The translations under genes and the position numbers were made by a program. Positions 49,412-58,710 of a stretch of DNA of 64,000 nucleotides are shown one piece after another. This DNA is from Erythrobacter sp. ANT-B3C2 (GTDB taxonomy: Bacteria > Pseudomonadota > Alphaproteobacteria > Sphingomonadales > Sphingomonadaceae). A model generated the notes under the pieces. It was given only the letters and a program-made list of their open reading frames with translations, made no database searches and was not told the DNA's origin. Location: assembly GCA_001683845.1 (NCBI GenBank), contig LXQI01000007.1, positions 62,001 through 126,000 on the forward strand, given 5' to 3'. The number at the start of each line of letters is the position of its first letter. Positions within the stretch are counted from its first letter, which is position 1.

Positions 49412-50995
49412 TTGCCCATGATACTCGGCCGTGTGAAGCCGCTCGATGCCATTCTGGCGACGGCCCGCAAGAAATCGCTGCACCGCACGCTCGGCGCCTT
49501 CCAGCTAATGCTGTTCGGTATTGGCTGCATCATCGGCACCGGCATTTTCGTGCTCACCGCGGCGGGCGCGCAGAAGGCGGGCCCCGGCCTGATGCTGGCC
49601 TTTGTCATCGCGGGCCTCGTGTGCATCGTGGCGGCGCTCTGCTATGCAGAGATCGCGGCGATGATCCCGGTCGCCGGCTCGGCCTACACCTATTCCTACG
49701 CCACCACGGGTGAGATGCTCGCCTGGACGGTCGGCTGGGCGCTGATCCTCGAATATGCCATCGCCGCCGCGGCCGTTTCGGTCGGCTGGTCGGGTTATTT
49801 CGCAGGCACCATCCTCAACGAGTTTTTCGGATTAGAGTTGCCCCGCTGGCTGGCCGCGGGCCCGCTGGCTCTGGGTGGACAGCCGGGTGGCTTCATCAAC
49901 CTGCCGGCGATGATCATCGCCCTGCTCGTCACCTGGTTGCTGATGGTCGGCACCAGCGAGAGCGCGCGGGTCAATGCCGTGCTGGTGGCCATCAAGGTGA
50001 TCGCGCTGACCGTCTTTATCGGGCTTACCCTCACCAGCCCCTCCTTCGATACAGACCAGTTCAACCCGTTCCTGCCTGCGGGCGTGTTCGGCGGCTTCGG
50101 TTCGGGCGTCGGCGCGGTCGGCGCGGCGGCAACGATCTTCTTCGCCTATGTGGGCTTCGATGCGGTCTCCACCGCGGCGGAGGAAACCAAGAACCCGCAG
50201 CGCAACGTGCCGATTGGTCTGGTGGGTTCGCTGCTGTTCTGCACCGTCTTCTATATCCTCGTGGCGGCGGGCGCGATCGGTACGATCGGCGGCCAGCCGA
50301 TCATGGGCCCGGGCGGCGTCCCGTTCCCCGCCGGCTCGGAAGCGCTCGCTCGCCAGTGCGCCATGCCGCAATATGCCGCGATGCTGGTCTGTTCGGACGA
50401 GGCGCTGGCCCACGTGCTGCGCCAGATCGGCTTTTCGGGCATCGGCAATGCGCTGGGCATCGCCGCTTTCCTCGCTTTGCCCTCGGTCATCCTGGTGCTG
50501 CTCTTCGCACAGACCCGCGTGTTCTTCGTGATGAGCCGCGACGGATTGCTGCCCGAAGGTCTGTCCAAAGTGCATCCCAAGTGGCGGACGCCCTATGTCG
50601 TCACCGCGATCACCGGCGTGATCGTGGCGATCGGCGCGGCGTTCTTCCCCGTGGGACAGTTGGCGGATATCGCCAATGCCGGCACGCTCTACGCCTTTCT
50701 GATGGTGGCGGTGGCGGTGATGCTGCTGCGCAAGCGCGAGCCCGATCGCAAGCGCGATTTCCGCACCCCGGCCATCTGGTTCGTCGGCCCGGCCACGGTG
50801 CTGGGTTGCGCCTTCCTGTTCGTCAACCTGCCCACCGCGGCGATGCTGGTGCTTCCCATCTGGACGGGGATCGGCCTGCTGATCTACTTCGCCTACAGCC
50901 GCCGCAACAGCCATCTGGGCAAGGGCATCGTCGAGGTGGTGGACGATATCGAGGGCGACGGGACCATGATCCCGATCGATCCGCCCCGCAATTGA
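49412..50995 (+). CDS. APC family amino acid permease
   Basis: 'LGAFQLMLFGIGCIIGTGIFVLTAAGAQKAGPGLMLAFVIAGLVCI'. Confidence 0.9.
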   Translation: MPMILGRVKPLDAILATARKKSLHRTLGAFQLMLFGIGCIIGTGIFVLTAAGAQKAGPGLMLAFVIAGLVCIVAALCYAEIAAMIPVAGSAYTYSYATTGEMLAWTVGWALILEYAIAAAAVSVGWSGYFAGTILNEFFGLELPRWLAAGPLALGGQPGGFINLPAMIIALLVTWLLMVGTSESARVNAVLVAIKVIALTVFIGLTLTSPSFDTDQFNPFLPAGVFGGFGSGVGAVGAAATIFFAYVGFDAVSTAAEETKNPQRNVPIGLVGSLLFCTVFYILVAAGAIGTIGGQPIMGPGGVPFPAGSEALARQCAMPQYAAMLVCSDEALAHVLRQIGFSGIGNALGIAAFLALPSVILVLLFAQTRVFFVMSRDGLLPEGLSKVHPKWRTPYVVTAITGVIVAIGAAFFPVGQLADIANAGTLYAFLMVAVAVMLLRKREPDRKRDFRTPAIWFVGPATVLGCAFLFVNLPTAAMLVLPIWTGIGLLIYFAYSRRNSHLGKGIVEVVDDIEGDGTMIPIDPPRN

Positions 50996-51033
50996 CCGGC
51001 CCGCCGCCGCTCGAGGCGCGGCGTCAAAAAAAA

Positions 51034-51071
51034 GGGTCCGCGCCTGGATATCGAAACCCGGGCGCGGACCC
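51034..51071 (-). terminator. rho-independent terminator
   Basis: GGGTCCGCGCC...GGCGCGGACCC stem; minus strand followed by T8 (A8 at 51026-51033). Confidence 0.8.
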
Positions 51072-51097
51072 ATTCATTCATCGAGCGAAGCGCTCAA

Positions 51098-51600
51098 TCA
51101 GGCATAGGCGACGGTGGTGCGGGTGGCAGCACGGCGACGCATTGCTGCGCCGATCGCGCCGAAACCGATGATCATCATCGCCCAGGTGGCCGGCTCCGGC
51201 ACCGCCGAGATCATCCCGGAGGCAACCGGGAGCGCAGCCGAGTAATTGCCTTGCATGCCGTTGATTTCATGGGGCGTCCCCACACCCGCATTCGGATCGA
51301 CAAAGGCGCCGTGCAGCACGATCTCGCGGAAATCCAGCGGGAGCAGATCGGCACCATTGAAGCCGCCGCAAAGATCGAAGTGTCCGTAAGGTCGAACATC
51401 ATCGAGTAATTGAGGATCCCGCCGGGAGTATTTCCGATGCCAGGCAGATTCAGGATAATTGGCCCGTAGAACGGCACGCCCTCGGCAACCTCGATAAAGC
51501 CGTCACCGTCGGTGTCTGCAGAGGGAGGGGGGGTTAACCGAGTTGATCGGCACGCCCATCCCATTGAAGCGCCCATGGATATGCGCGACATGCGGCCTGG
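51098..51600 (-). pseudogene. decayed CHRD-type PEPxxWA-CTERM protein (frameshifted, 5' truncated)
   Basis: Coherent protein is spread over three frames: 'VAHIHGRFNGMGVPINSVNPP' / 'SADTDGDGFIEVAEGVPFYGPIILNLPG' / 'GGFNGADLLPLDFREIVLHGAFVDPN...VPEPATWAMMIIGFGAIGAAMRRR'. Confidence 0.75.
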
Positions 51601-51944
51601 CTCACGCCCTTGCCGCCATGGCGCGACATGTAGCGGGCGATCTCGCCGCCCCCCATCGAAAATCCAACCAGCGCCACGTCCTCGCTCGCGCCGGTGGCCT
51701 CCATCACATCGGCCAGATCATCGGCGAAGGTGTCGTAATCATAACCCGCGGGCGGCTGGTCGGATCGGCCGAAACCGCGCCGGTCATAGGCGATCGCCTG
51801 GAAGCCGGCCTCCGCCAAGGCGATCATCACCGGGTCCCAGCTGTCGGCCGAAAGCGGCCAGCCGTGGATCAGCACCACCGGCCGCCCGCTGCCGAGTGTC
51901 TTCACATAGAGCTGGGTGCCATCGCGCGCGTCGATCCGGTTCAT
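51534..51944 (-). pseudogene. 3'-truncated alpha/beta hydrolase
   Basis: 'MNRIDARDGTQLYVKTLGSGRPVVLIHGWPLSADSWDPVM...GFSMGGGEIARYMSRHGGKGVSQAA' then abrupt junction; ~136 aa versus ~270 expected for family. Confidence 0.75.
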
Positions 51945-52049
51945 ACAGCGTCCGCCTTTTGGAAATGTTGAGGTTGCCCTTCCAACCCGCGCCTCGCCAA
52001 TCGGTTGCCCACCATCGCCACTCATCAGGACTAGCCGAATCCAACACGC

Positions 52050-52064
52050 GAACATATATGGAAC
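52050..52064. promoter_or_regulatory. LexA (SOS) box, alphaproteobacterial type
   Basis: GAACATATATGGAAC = GAAC-N7-GAAC (GTTC-N7-GTTC on minus strand). Confidence 0.7.
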
Positions 52065-53338
52065 AAATGGATCGCCCCAAAACCTCCAGCGGAACCCCCC
52101 ATTCCATCATGGAAAAGCTGGCGGTGCTGGCCGATGCGGCGAAGTACGACGCCTCCTGCGCCTCCTCCGGCACCGCCAAGCGCAACAGCGCTGGCAGCGC
52201 CAAGGGTATCGGCTCGACCGAGGGCATGGGCATCTGCCACGCCTACGCGCCCGATGGCCGCTGCATCTCGCTGCTCAAGATTTTGCTGACCAACCACTGC
52301 ATCTTCGATTGCCACTATTGCATCAACCGCAAGAGCTCGAACGTGCGCCGCGCGCGCTTCACCCCGGCCGAGGTGGTCGACCTCACGCTCAGCTTCTATC
52401 GCCGCAACTATATCGAAGGGCTGTTCCTCTCCTCGGGCATCATCAAGAGCTCCGATTACACGATGGAACAGCTGGTCGAGGTCGCGCGATCACTGCGCGA
52501 GGACCACCACTTCCGCGGCTACATTCACCTCAAGACCATCCCCGATGCCGATCCGCAGCTGGTCCACCAGGCCGGGCTCCATGCGGATCGCGTCTCGATC
52601 AATGTCGAACTGCCCACCGATGCCGGCCTCGCCCGCCTCGCGCCGGACAAGGACGCACGCGGCATCGAAGGCGCAATGGGCGGGATGAAGATGGCGATCA
52701 AACAGGCGCGCGACGAGACCAAGCGCTTCAAGCACGCCCCCCGCTTCGCCCCCGCCGGGCAGTCGACGCAAATGATCATCGGCGCCGATGCCGCCAGCGA
52801 TGCCGATATCGTGGGCAAGGCCAGCCGCCTTTACGATGGGTTCGGCCTGCGCCGCGTCTATTACTCCGCCTTCAGCCCCATTCCGGATGCCAGCGCGGTG
52901 CTGCCATTGAAGCGCCCGCCGCTGATGCGCGAACACCGGCTGTACCAGTCCGATTGGCTGATGCGCTTCTACGGCTACACTTCAGGCGAGGTGATGCAGG
53001 CCACCGGCGATGATGGGATGCTGCCGCTCGATATCGATCCCAAGCTCGGCTGGGCGCTGAAGTTTCGCGAGCAATTCCCGGTGGATGTGAACCGTTCCTC
53101 ACGCGAGATGTTGCTGCGCGTGCCAGGGTTGGGGGTGAAGGCGGTGAACCGGATCATCACCTCGCGCCGCCACCGCACGCTGCGGCTGGAGGATGTGGGC
53201 AAGCTCACCGTCTCGCTCACCAAGGTGCGCCCGTTCATCGTCACCGTCGACTGGCGCCCCACCTTGCTGATCGACCGGGGCGATCTGCGCCGCCTGCTCG
53301 CGCCGAAGAAAGAGCAGCTGGAGCTGTTCGCCGCATGA
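52058..53338 (+). CDS. putative DNA modification/repair radical SAM protein
   Basis: 'LLTNHCIFDCHYCINRKSSNVRRARFTPAEVV' CxxxCxxC cluster; C-terminal HhH 'LRVPGLGVKAVNRIITSRR'. Start may be 52067 if the SOS box is used. Confidence 0.9.
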   Translation: MEQMDRPKTSSGTPHSIMEKLAVLADAAKYDASCASSGTAKRNSAGSAKGIGSTEGMGICHAYAPDGRCISLLKILLTNHCIFDCHYCINRKSSNVRRARFTPAEVVDLTLSFYRRNYIEGLFLSSGIIKSSDYTMEQLVEVARSLREDHHFRGYIHLKTIPDADPQLVHQAGLHADRVSINVELPTDAGLARLAPDKDARGIEGAMGGMKMAIKQARDETKRFKHAPRFAPAGQSTQMIIGADAASDADIVGKASRLYDGFGLRRVYYSAFSPIPDASAVLPLKRPPLMREHRLYQSDWLMRFYGYTSGEVMQATGDDGMLPLDIDPKLGWALKFREQFPVDVNRSSREMLLRVPGLGVKAVNRIITSRRHRTLRLEDVGKLTVSLTKVRPFIVTVDWRPTLLIDRGDLRRLLAPKKEQLELFAA

Positions 53339-54783
53339 ACGCGCTCCAGCATGTCCGGCTTGGCACCTACTACGTGGCGCAATTGCCCGAACAGGACGAT
53401 TTCGAGTTCTGGCGCGATCGGGCGCGCGCGCTCGTCCAGTGCGACGTGCCACCCGATCGCATCGCCTGGGTGCCCCCCGGCGGCAATGGCGATCTGTTCA
53501 CTCATGGCGAGCGCCGTGCCCCCGTGCCCCCCGCCGATGCCGCGATGGTGCGCGCCAGCAAGCCCTTCATCCAACTCGCCAGAAGCGCGATCTGCCACAG
53601 CGACCCCGATCGCTTCGCGCTGCTCTACCGCCTGCTCTGGCGCCACCAGGCCAACCCGAAAGTGCTCGAAGACCGCGCCGATGGCGACGTGCGCCGGCTG
53701 GACGAACTCGCCCGCCATGTGCGGCGCGACATTCACAAGATGCGCGCCTTCGTCCGCTTCCGCCTGGTTGAAGATGAGGCGGCCCAAGGCGGCGAGAGCG
53801 AGGAGCATTACGTCGCCTGGTTCGAGCCCGAGCACCACATCCTGCGCGCCAATGCCGGCTTTTTCACCCGCCGCTTCGCCAATATGCGCTGGTCGATCCT
53901 CACCCCGAAAGGCTCGCTCCACTGGGACACGCAGGCACTGGCGGAAGGCCCCCCGGCCGAACGCGCCGATGCCCCCGCCGGCGATCCGGTGGAGGCCCTG
54001 TGGCGCAAATATTACGCCTCCACCTTCAACCCCGCGCGTTTGAAGGTCGGGGCGATGCTGAAGGAAATGCCCCGCAAATATTGGAAGAACATGCCCGAAA
54101 CATCGCTCATCCCCGAGCTGGTCGCGGGCGCACAGGCGCGGGAGGCGGCCATGGTCGATGCAGGGTCAATCGAACCGAGCGAGCGCCCCGATACGCTCGA
54201 CGCCATCGCCAGCGCGATTCATTCCTGCCGCCGCTGCCCGATCGGCGAGCTGGAAAACCAGGCGGTGATGGGCGAGGGGCCGCGCCGTGCTGCGCTGATG
54301 GTGGTGGGCGAACAGCCCGGCGATCAGGAGGATCTCGCCGGCAAGCCCTTCGTCGGCCCCGCCGGGCAGGTGCTCGATCGTTTCCTGCAACAGGCCGGGA
54401 TCGACCGCGAGCAAACCTACGTCACCAACGCGGTCAAGCATTTCAAATTCACCCAGCGTGGTAAGCGCCGACTGCACCAATCGCCCACCGCCAAGGAGAT
54501 CGACATCTGCCGCTGGTGGCTGGAGGGCGAGCGTGCGCTGGTGCAGCCCCGGCTGGTGCTGGCGCTGGGCGCCAGCGCCGCGCGCGGCCTGCTCGGCAAG
54601 ACGGTGAGCATCTCCAGGGTGCGCGGCGCCGCGCAGATGCTGGAGGATGGCAGCGAACTGTGGGTCACCGCGCATCCATCCTATCTGCTGCGGCTCGAAG
54701 GCCCCGCACGCGAGGAGCAGGAGCGCCTGTTCGCCGCCGATCTCGCCGCGGTGGCCGAGCGACTGGCCGAGCTGGCGCAATGA
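53335..54783 (+). CDS. DUF4130 - UdgX-family uracil-DNA binding protein fusion
   Basis: 'VVGEQPGDQEDLAGKPFVGPAGQVLDRFLQQAG', 'VTNAVKHFKFTQRGKRRLHQSP' (UdgX R-loop with His), 'AHPSYLLR'. Confidence 0.9.
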   Translation: MNALQHVRLGTYYVAQLPEQDDFEFWRDRARALVQCDVPPDRIAWVPPGGNGDLFTHGERRAPVPPADAAMVRASKPFIQLARSAICHSDPDRFALLYRLLWRHQANPKVLEDRADGDVRRLDELARHVRRDIHKMRAFVRFRLVEDEAAQGGESEEHYVAWFEPEHHILRANAGFFTRRFANMRWSILTPKGSLHWDTQALAEGPPAERADAPAGDPVEALWRKYYASTFNPARLKVGAMLKEMPRKYWKNMPETSLIPELVAGAQAREAAMVDAGSIEPSERPDTLDAIASAIHSCRRCPIGELENQAVMGEGPRRAALMVVGEQPGDQEDLAGKPFVGPAGQVLDRFLQQAGIDREQTYVTNAVKHFKFTQRGKRRLHQSPTAKEIDICRWWLEGERALVQPRLVLALGASAARGLLGKTVSISRVRGAAQMLEDGSELWVTAHPSYLLRLEGPAREEQERLFAADLAAVAERLAELAQ

Positions 54784-55076
54784 GCGGCGGTTACGCTCCA
54801 ATTGCAAGGCGGCTGCAAACCGGCCTGCGCGTGCGTTCCGACGCCGCATTTTGCGCGGCCCGTGCAAGCTGCGGCGGAGCAGATGCAGCACCGGTTCACC
54901 CCGGTTTCGGGCGGGATGCAAGGCGCCGCAAGGCGGGTGCATTTGCCCGCCGAACGGGTGGTGGCGTGGGCTTCGTCCGGTGCCGTTGCGCCCCCGATGC
55001 AACCCCCTTGCAAGGCGGTGCAAAGCGGCCTTCGCGGCCCGCTGTTGCGCTCTAGCGGCAGCGCGGGGCGCGCCCG

Positions 55077-58000
55077 ATGCCCGATCCTTCCTCCACTCCC
55101 GACAAACGCACAATCGAGCTCGATCCCGAGCTGATCGACGCGCCGCCGCGCGCACCTTTCGTCGAGCTTGGCATTGTCTCGTGCTTCAGCTTCCTGCGCG
55201 GTGCATCGGATGCGGTGGACCTGGTGACGGCGGCCCGGGCGCTCGGCTACGATGCGCTCGGCATCGCCGATGGCAATTCGATGGCCGGCGTGGTGCGCCT
55301 GCATACCGAAGCGAAAACACTGAAACTGCATCCGCTTATCGGCTGCAGAATAGAAACGGTGGAAGGTCTTTCCTTCCTCGCCTATCCCACCACGCGCGCG
55401 GCCTATGGCCGCCTGTGCCGCCTCATCTCGGCCGGACGCATGGCCACGCTCACGGGCGAATGGCAGGAGAAAGGCGCCTGCGAGATCAGCCTCGCCATGC
55501 TGGCTCAGCATGCGTCTGGGGCGGGAGAAGGGGCGGTGCAGCTGGTCCTGCTGCCTCCGAGCGATCTCGAGGCCGCGTTCACGATTGAGGTGCCGAGTAA
55601 CGTCATCCCCCTTCCCGTGCGGGGAGAGGATGGGGAGGGCGGACCGCCTGCGCCCAACACCCTCCAGCGCACGCTTCCCTTCACACAGGTGTTGCCACAC
55701 CTCGCCGCGCTGCTGCCCAGTCTGCGGCACCTCGCCGCGAATTACCTCTACACCGGCGACGATATTGCCCGGATCGACCGGCTCGATGCGCTTGCCCGCG
55801 CCAGTGGGCTGGGCCTGCTCGCCACCAACGACGTGCATTACCACGCGCCGGATCGCCGCCCGCTGCAGGACGTGATGACCGCCATCCGCCACAAGACCAC
55901 CGTCGCCGCGGCCGGCCACCTGCTCCACGCCAATGCCGAGCGGCACCTGAAATCGCCGGCCGAGATGGTCCGCCTGTTCGCCCGCTGGCCGCACGCCATC
56001 GCCGCCGCGCGCGCAGTTGCCGATGCCTGCCGCTTCTCGCTGGACGAATTGGCCTACGAATACCCGCAGGAGATCACCCCCACCGGGATCAGCCCGCAGG
56101 AACACCTGACCCGGCAGACCTGGCAGGGCGCAAATGAGCGTTATCCCAATGGGATACCGGACACAGTTGCTGAAACACTCGAACGCGAGCTGGCACTGAT
56201 CGGCAAGCTCGATCTCGCGCGGTACTTCCTCACTATCCAGGACATCGTCGATTACGCGCGGAGTGTGAATCCGCCGATCCTGTGCCAGGGGCGCGGTTCG
56301 GCAGCCAATTCGGCGGTGTGCTATTGTCTGGGCATCACCGCGGTGGATCCGGCGAAACACCAGCTGCTGTTCGATCGCTTCATCTCCGAAGAGCGCCGCG
56401 AGCCGCCCGATATCGACGTCGATTTCGAGCACGAGCGGCGCGAGGAGGTAATCCAGCACATCTATCGCAAATATGGCCGCCACCGCGCCGGGCTGTGCGC
56501 CACCGTGGTCCACTATCGCCCGCGCATGGCGATCCGCGAGGTGGGCAAGGCAATGGGGCTGAGCGAAGACGTCACCGCCGCGCTCGCCGGCACGGTGTGG
56601 GGCGGGTGGGGCAAGGAGATCGGTGATGCCCATGCCGAGGAGGTGGGGCTGGACATCACCGACCCGCATCTCAAGCGTGTGCTCCAGCTCACCCGGCAGA
56701 TGATCGGCATGCCGCGCCACCTCAGCCAGCATGTCGGGGGCTTCATCCTCACCGAGGGCGCGCTGAGCGAGACGGTGCCGATCGGCAATGGCGCCATGCC
56801 CGAGCGCAGCTTCATCGAATGGGACAAGGACGATATCGAAGCGCTCGGCATCCTCAAGGTCGATGTGCTCGCGCTGGGGATGCTGACCTGTGTGAAGAAG
56901 TGCCTCGATCTACTTGAAAAGCATCACGATCGTGCGCTGACCTTGGCCAGCGTGCCGCGCGAGGACCCGGAGGTCTACGCCATGCTGCGCAAGGGCGATT
57001 CACTCGGCGTGTTCCAGGTGGAGAGCCGGGCGCAGATGAACATGCTGCCCCGCCTGCGTCCGCGCGAATTCTACGATCTCGTCATCCAGGTGGCGATCGT
57101 GCGGCCCGGGCCGATCCAGGGCGATATGGTGCACCCCTATCTCAAGCGCCGGCGCGGGGCGGAACCCGTCCGTATCCCCTCGCCCGCCCCCGAGCATGGG
57201 CCCCCCGACGAGCTTTCCAGCATTCTCGCCCGAACCCTAGGCGTGCCGATCTTCCAGGAGCAGGCGATGAAAATCGCGCTCGATGCGGCGCGGTTCTCCA
57301 GCGCCGAGGCCAACCGGTTGCGCAAGGCAATGGCCACCTTTCGCAGCCGTGGGATGGTGGACGAATTGCAGGACATGATGGTGGAACGAATGGTGAACCG
57401 TGGTTACAATCGCGAGTTCGCCCAGCGCTGCTTCAACCAGATCCGCGGCTTCGGGGAATATGGCTTTCCCGAGAGCCACGCCGCTAGCTTTGCGCATATC
57501 GTCTATGTCAGCAGCTGGCTGAAGTGCCACTTTCCGGCCGCCTTCACCTGCGCGCTGCTCAACTCACAGCCGATGGGCTTCTACGCCCCGGCGCAGATCG
57601 TGCGTGATCTGCGCGAGCATGGCGGCACGGTGCTGCCGGTGGACGTCAACCATTCCGGGTGGGACTGTACGCTGGAAGAGATCGGCGAGCGGGAACCGGG
57701 CGGGGCGGACACCGGTCGGCTCGACTGCCACCTCGCATTGCGCCTCGGGCTGCGGCAGGTTGACGGGCTGCCCGAGCATGTCGTCGCCCGCCTGGTCGCC
57801 GCGCGCGAGGAGGGCGGCGGCCCCTATCGCGCCGTGGCCGATGTGCAGAGCCGGGCCGGGCTCGGCCCTGCGCAGATCGAACGGCTCGCCAGCGCCGATG
57901 GCTTTGGCTCGATGGGCCTTTCCCGCCGGCAGGCGCTGTGGGATGCGCGCAGCCTGATCGCCGCGCCCGACCTGCCGCTGTTCCGCGCCGCCGCCGCGCG

Positions 58001-58679
58001 CGACGAGGGGGCCGAGCGGGTGCAGGTGGCGCTCCCCCCCATGCCGCTCTCCGAGGAGGTGGTGGCCGATTACCAGACCACCCGCTTCAGCCTGAAGGCG
58101 CATCCGCTCGCCTTCCTCCGCGCCGATCTGGCGGAGCGCGGCTTCGTGCGCGCCTGCGACCTGCGCTCGCGCAAGTTCCGCAGCCAGGTGCAAGTGGCCG
58201 GCGTGGTGCTGATCCGTCAGCGGCCGGGCAGCGCCAAGGGTGTGTGCTTCATCACGCTGGAGGACGAGACGGGGGTGATCAACCTCGTCGTCTGGCCCGA
58301 CCTGAAGGAGAAGCAGCGCCGCGTGGTGATGGGCGCGCGGCTGATGGAGGTGCGCGGCCGGGTGGAATATGACGACGAGGTGATCCACGTGATCGCCGCG
58401 CATATGGTCGACGCGACCGGGCGGTTGCACGCATTATCGGAGGATCTGCTCAAGCCCACCTTCGCCCGCGCCGATCATGTCACCAGCCCGCTACCCGCCC
58501 GTTGGGGACCGAGCCGAGGCGAGGGCGGAGACGATCCGCAAGCGCCTGACAAGCCGCCAATCGATCCATGGCAGCCGCCGCCGCCCGGCAATCGGGAGTG
58601 CGGGTTCGTGCAGGGCGGCCACCCGCGCGATGCCCGGATCATCCCCCGCATCCTGCCGCATCCGCGCGATTTTCATTGA
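55077..58679 (+). CDS. dnaE2: error-prone DNA polymerase
   Basis: PHP domain 'LGIVSCFSFLRGASDAVDLVTAARALGYDALGIADGNSMAGVVRLH'; 'GRGSAANSAVCYCLGITAVDP', 'FPESHAASFAHIVYVSSWLKCHFPAAFTCALLNSQPMGFYAPAQIVRD'. Confidence 0.96.
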   Translation: MPDPSSTPDKRTIELDPELIDAPPRAPFVELGIVSCFSFLRGASDAVDLVTAARALGYDALGIADGNSMAGVVRLHTEAKTLKLHPLIGCRIETVEGLSFLAYPTTRAAYGRLCRLISAGRMATLTGEWQEKGACEISLAMLAQHASGAGEGAVQLVLLPPSDLEAAFTIEVPSNVIPLPVRGEDGEGGPPAPNTLQRTLPFTQVLPHLAALLPSLRHLAANYLYTGDDIARIDRLDALARASGLGLLATNDVHYHAPDRRPLQDVMTAIRHKTTVAAAGHLLHANAERHLKSPAEMVRLFARWPHAIAAARAVADACRFSLDELAYEYPQEITPTGISPQEHLTRQTWQGANERYPNGIPDTVAETLERELALIGKLDLARYFLTIQDIVDYARSVNPPILCQGRGSAANSAVCYCLGITAVDPAKHQLLFDRFISEERREPPDIDVDFEHERREEVIQHIYRKYGRHRAGLCATVVHYRPRMAIREVGKAMGLSEDVTAALAGTVWGGWGKEIGDAHAEEVGLDITDPHLKRVLQLTRQMIGMPRHLSQHVGGFILTEGALSETVPIGNGAMPERSFIEWDKDDIEALGILKVDVLALGMLTCVKKCLDLLEKHHDRALTLASVPREDPEVYAMLRKGDSLGVFQVESRAQMNMLPRLRPREFYDLVIQVAIVRPGPIQGDMVHPYLKRRRGAEPVRIPSPAPEHGPPDELSSILARTLGVPIFQEQAMKIALDAARFSSAEANRLRKAMATFRSRGMVDELQDMMVERMVNRGYNREFAQRCFNQIRGFGEYGFPESHAASFAHIVYVSSWLKCHFPAAFTCALLNSQPMGFYAPAQIVRDLREHGGTVLPVDVNHSGWDCTLEEIGEREPGGADTGRLDCHLALRLGLRQVDGLPEHVVARLVAAREEGGGPYRAVADVQSRAGLGPAQIERLASADGFGSMGLSRRQALWDARSLIAAPDLPLFRAAAARDEGAERVQVALPPMPLSEEVVADYQTTRFSLKAHPLAFLRADLAERGFVRACDLRSRKFRSQVQVAGVVLIRQRPGSAKGVCFITLEDETGVINLVVWPDLKEKQRRVVMGARLMEVRGRVEYDDEVIHVIAAHMVDATGRLHALSEDLLKPTFARADHVTSPLPARWGPSRGEGGDDPQAPDKPPIDPWQPPPPGNRECGFVQGGHPRDARIIPRILPHPRDFH

Positions 58680-58710
58680 CCACTGTGGCGCCGCGGCCAA
58701 GGGCGGCCCG

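Noticed and set aside
54681-56732. 683-aa minus-strand ORF
   Set aside because: Shadow of dnaE2/udgX codons; no recognisable domain.
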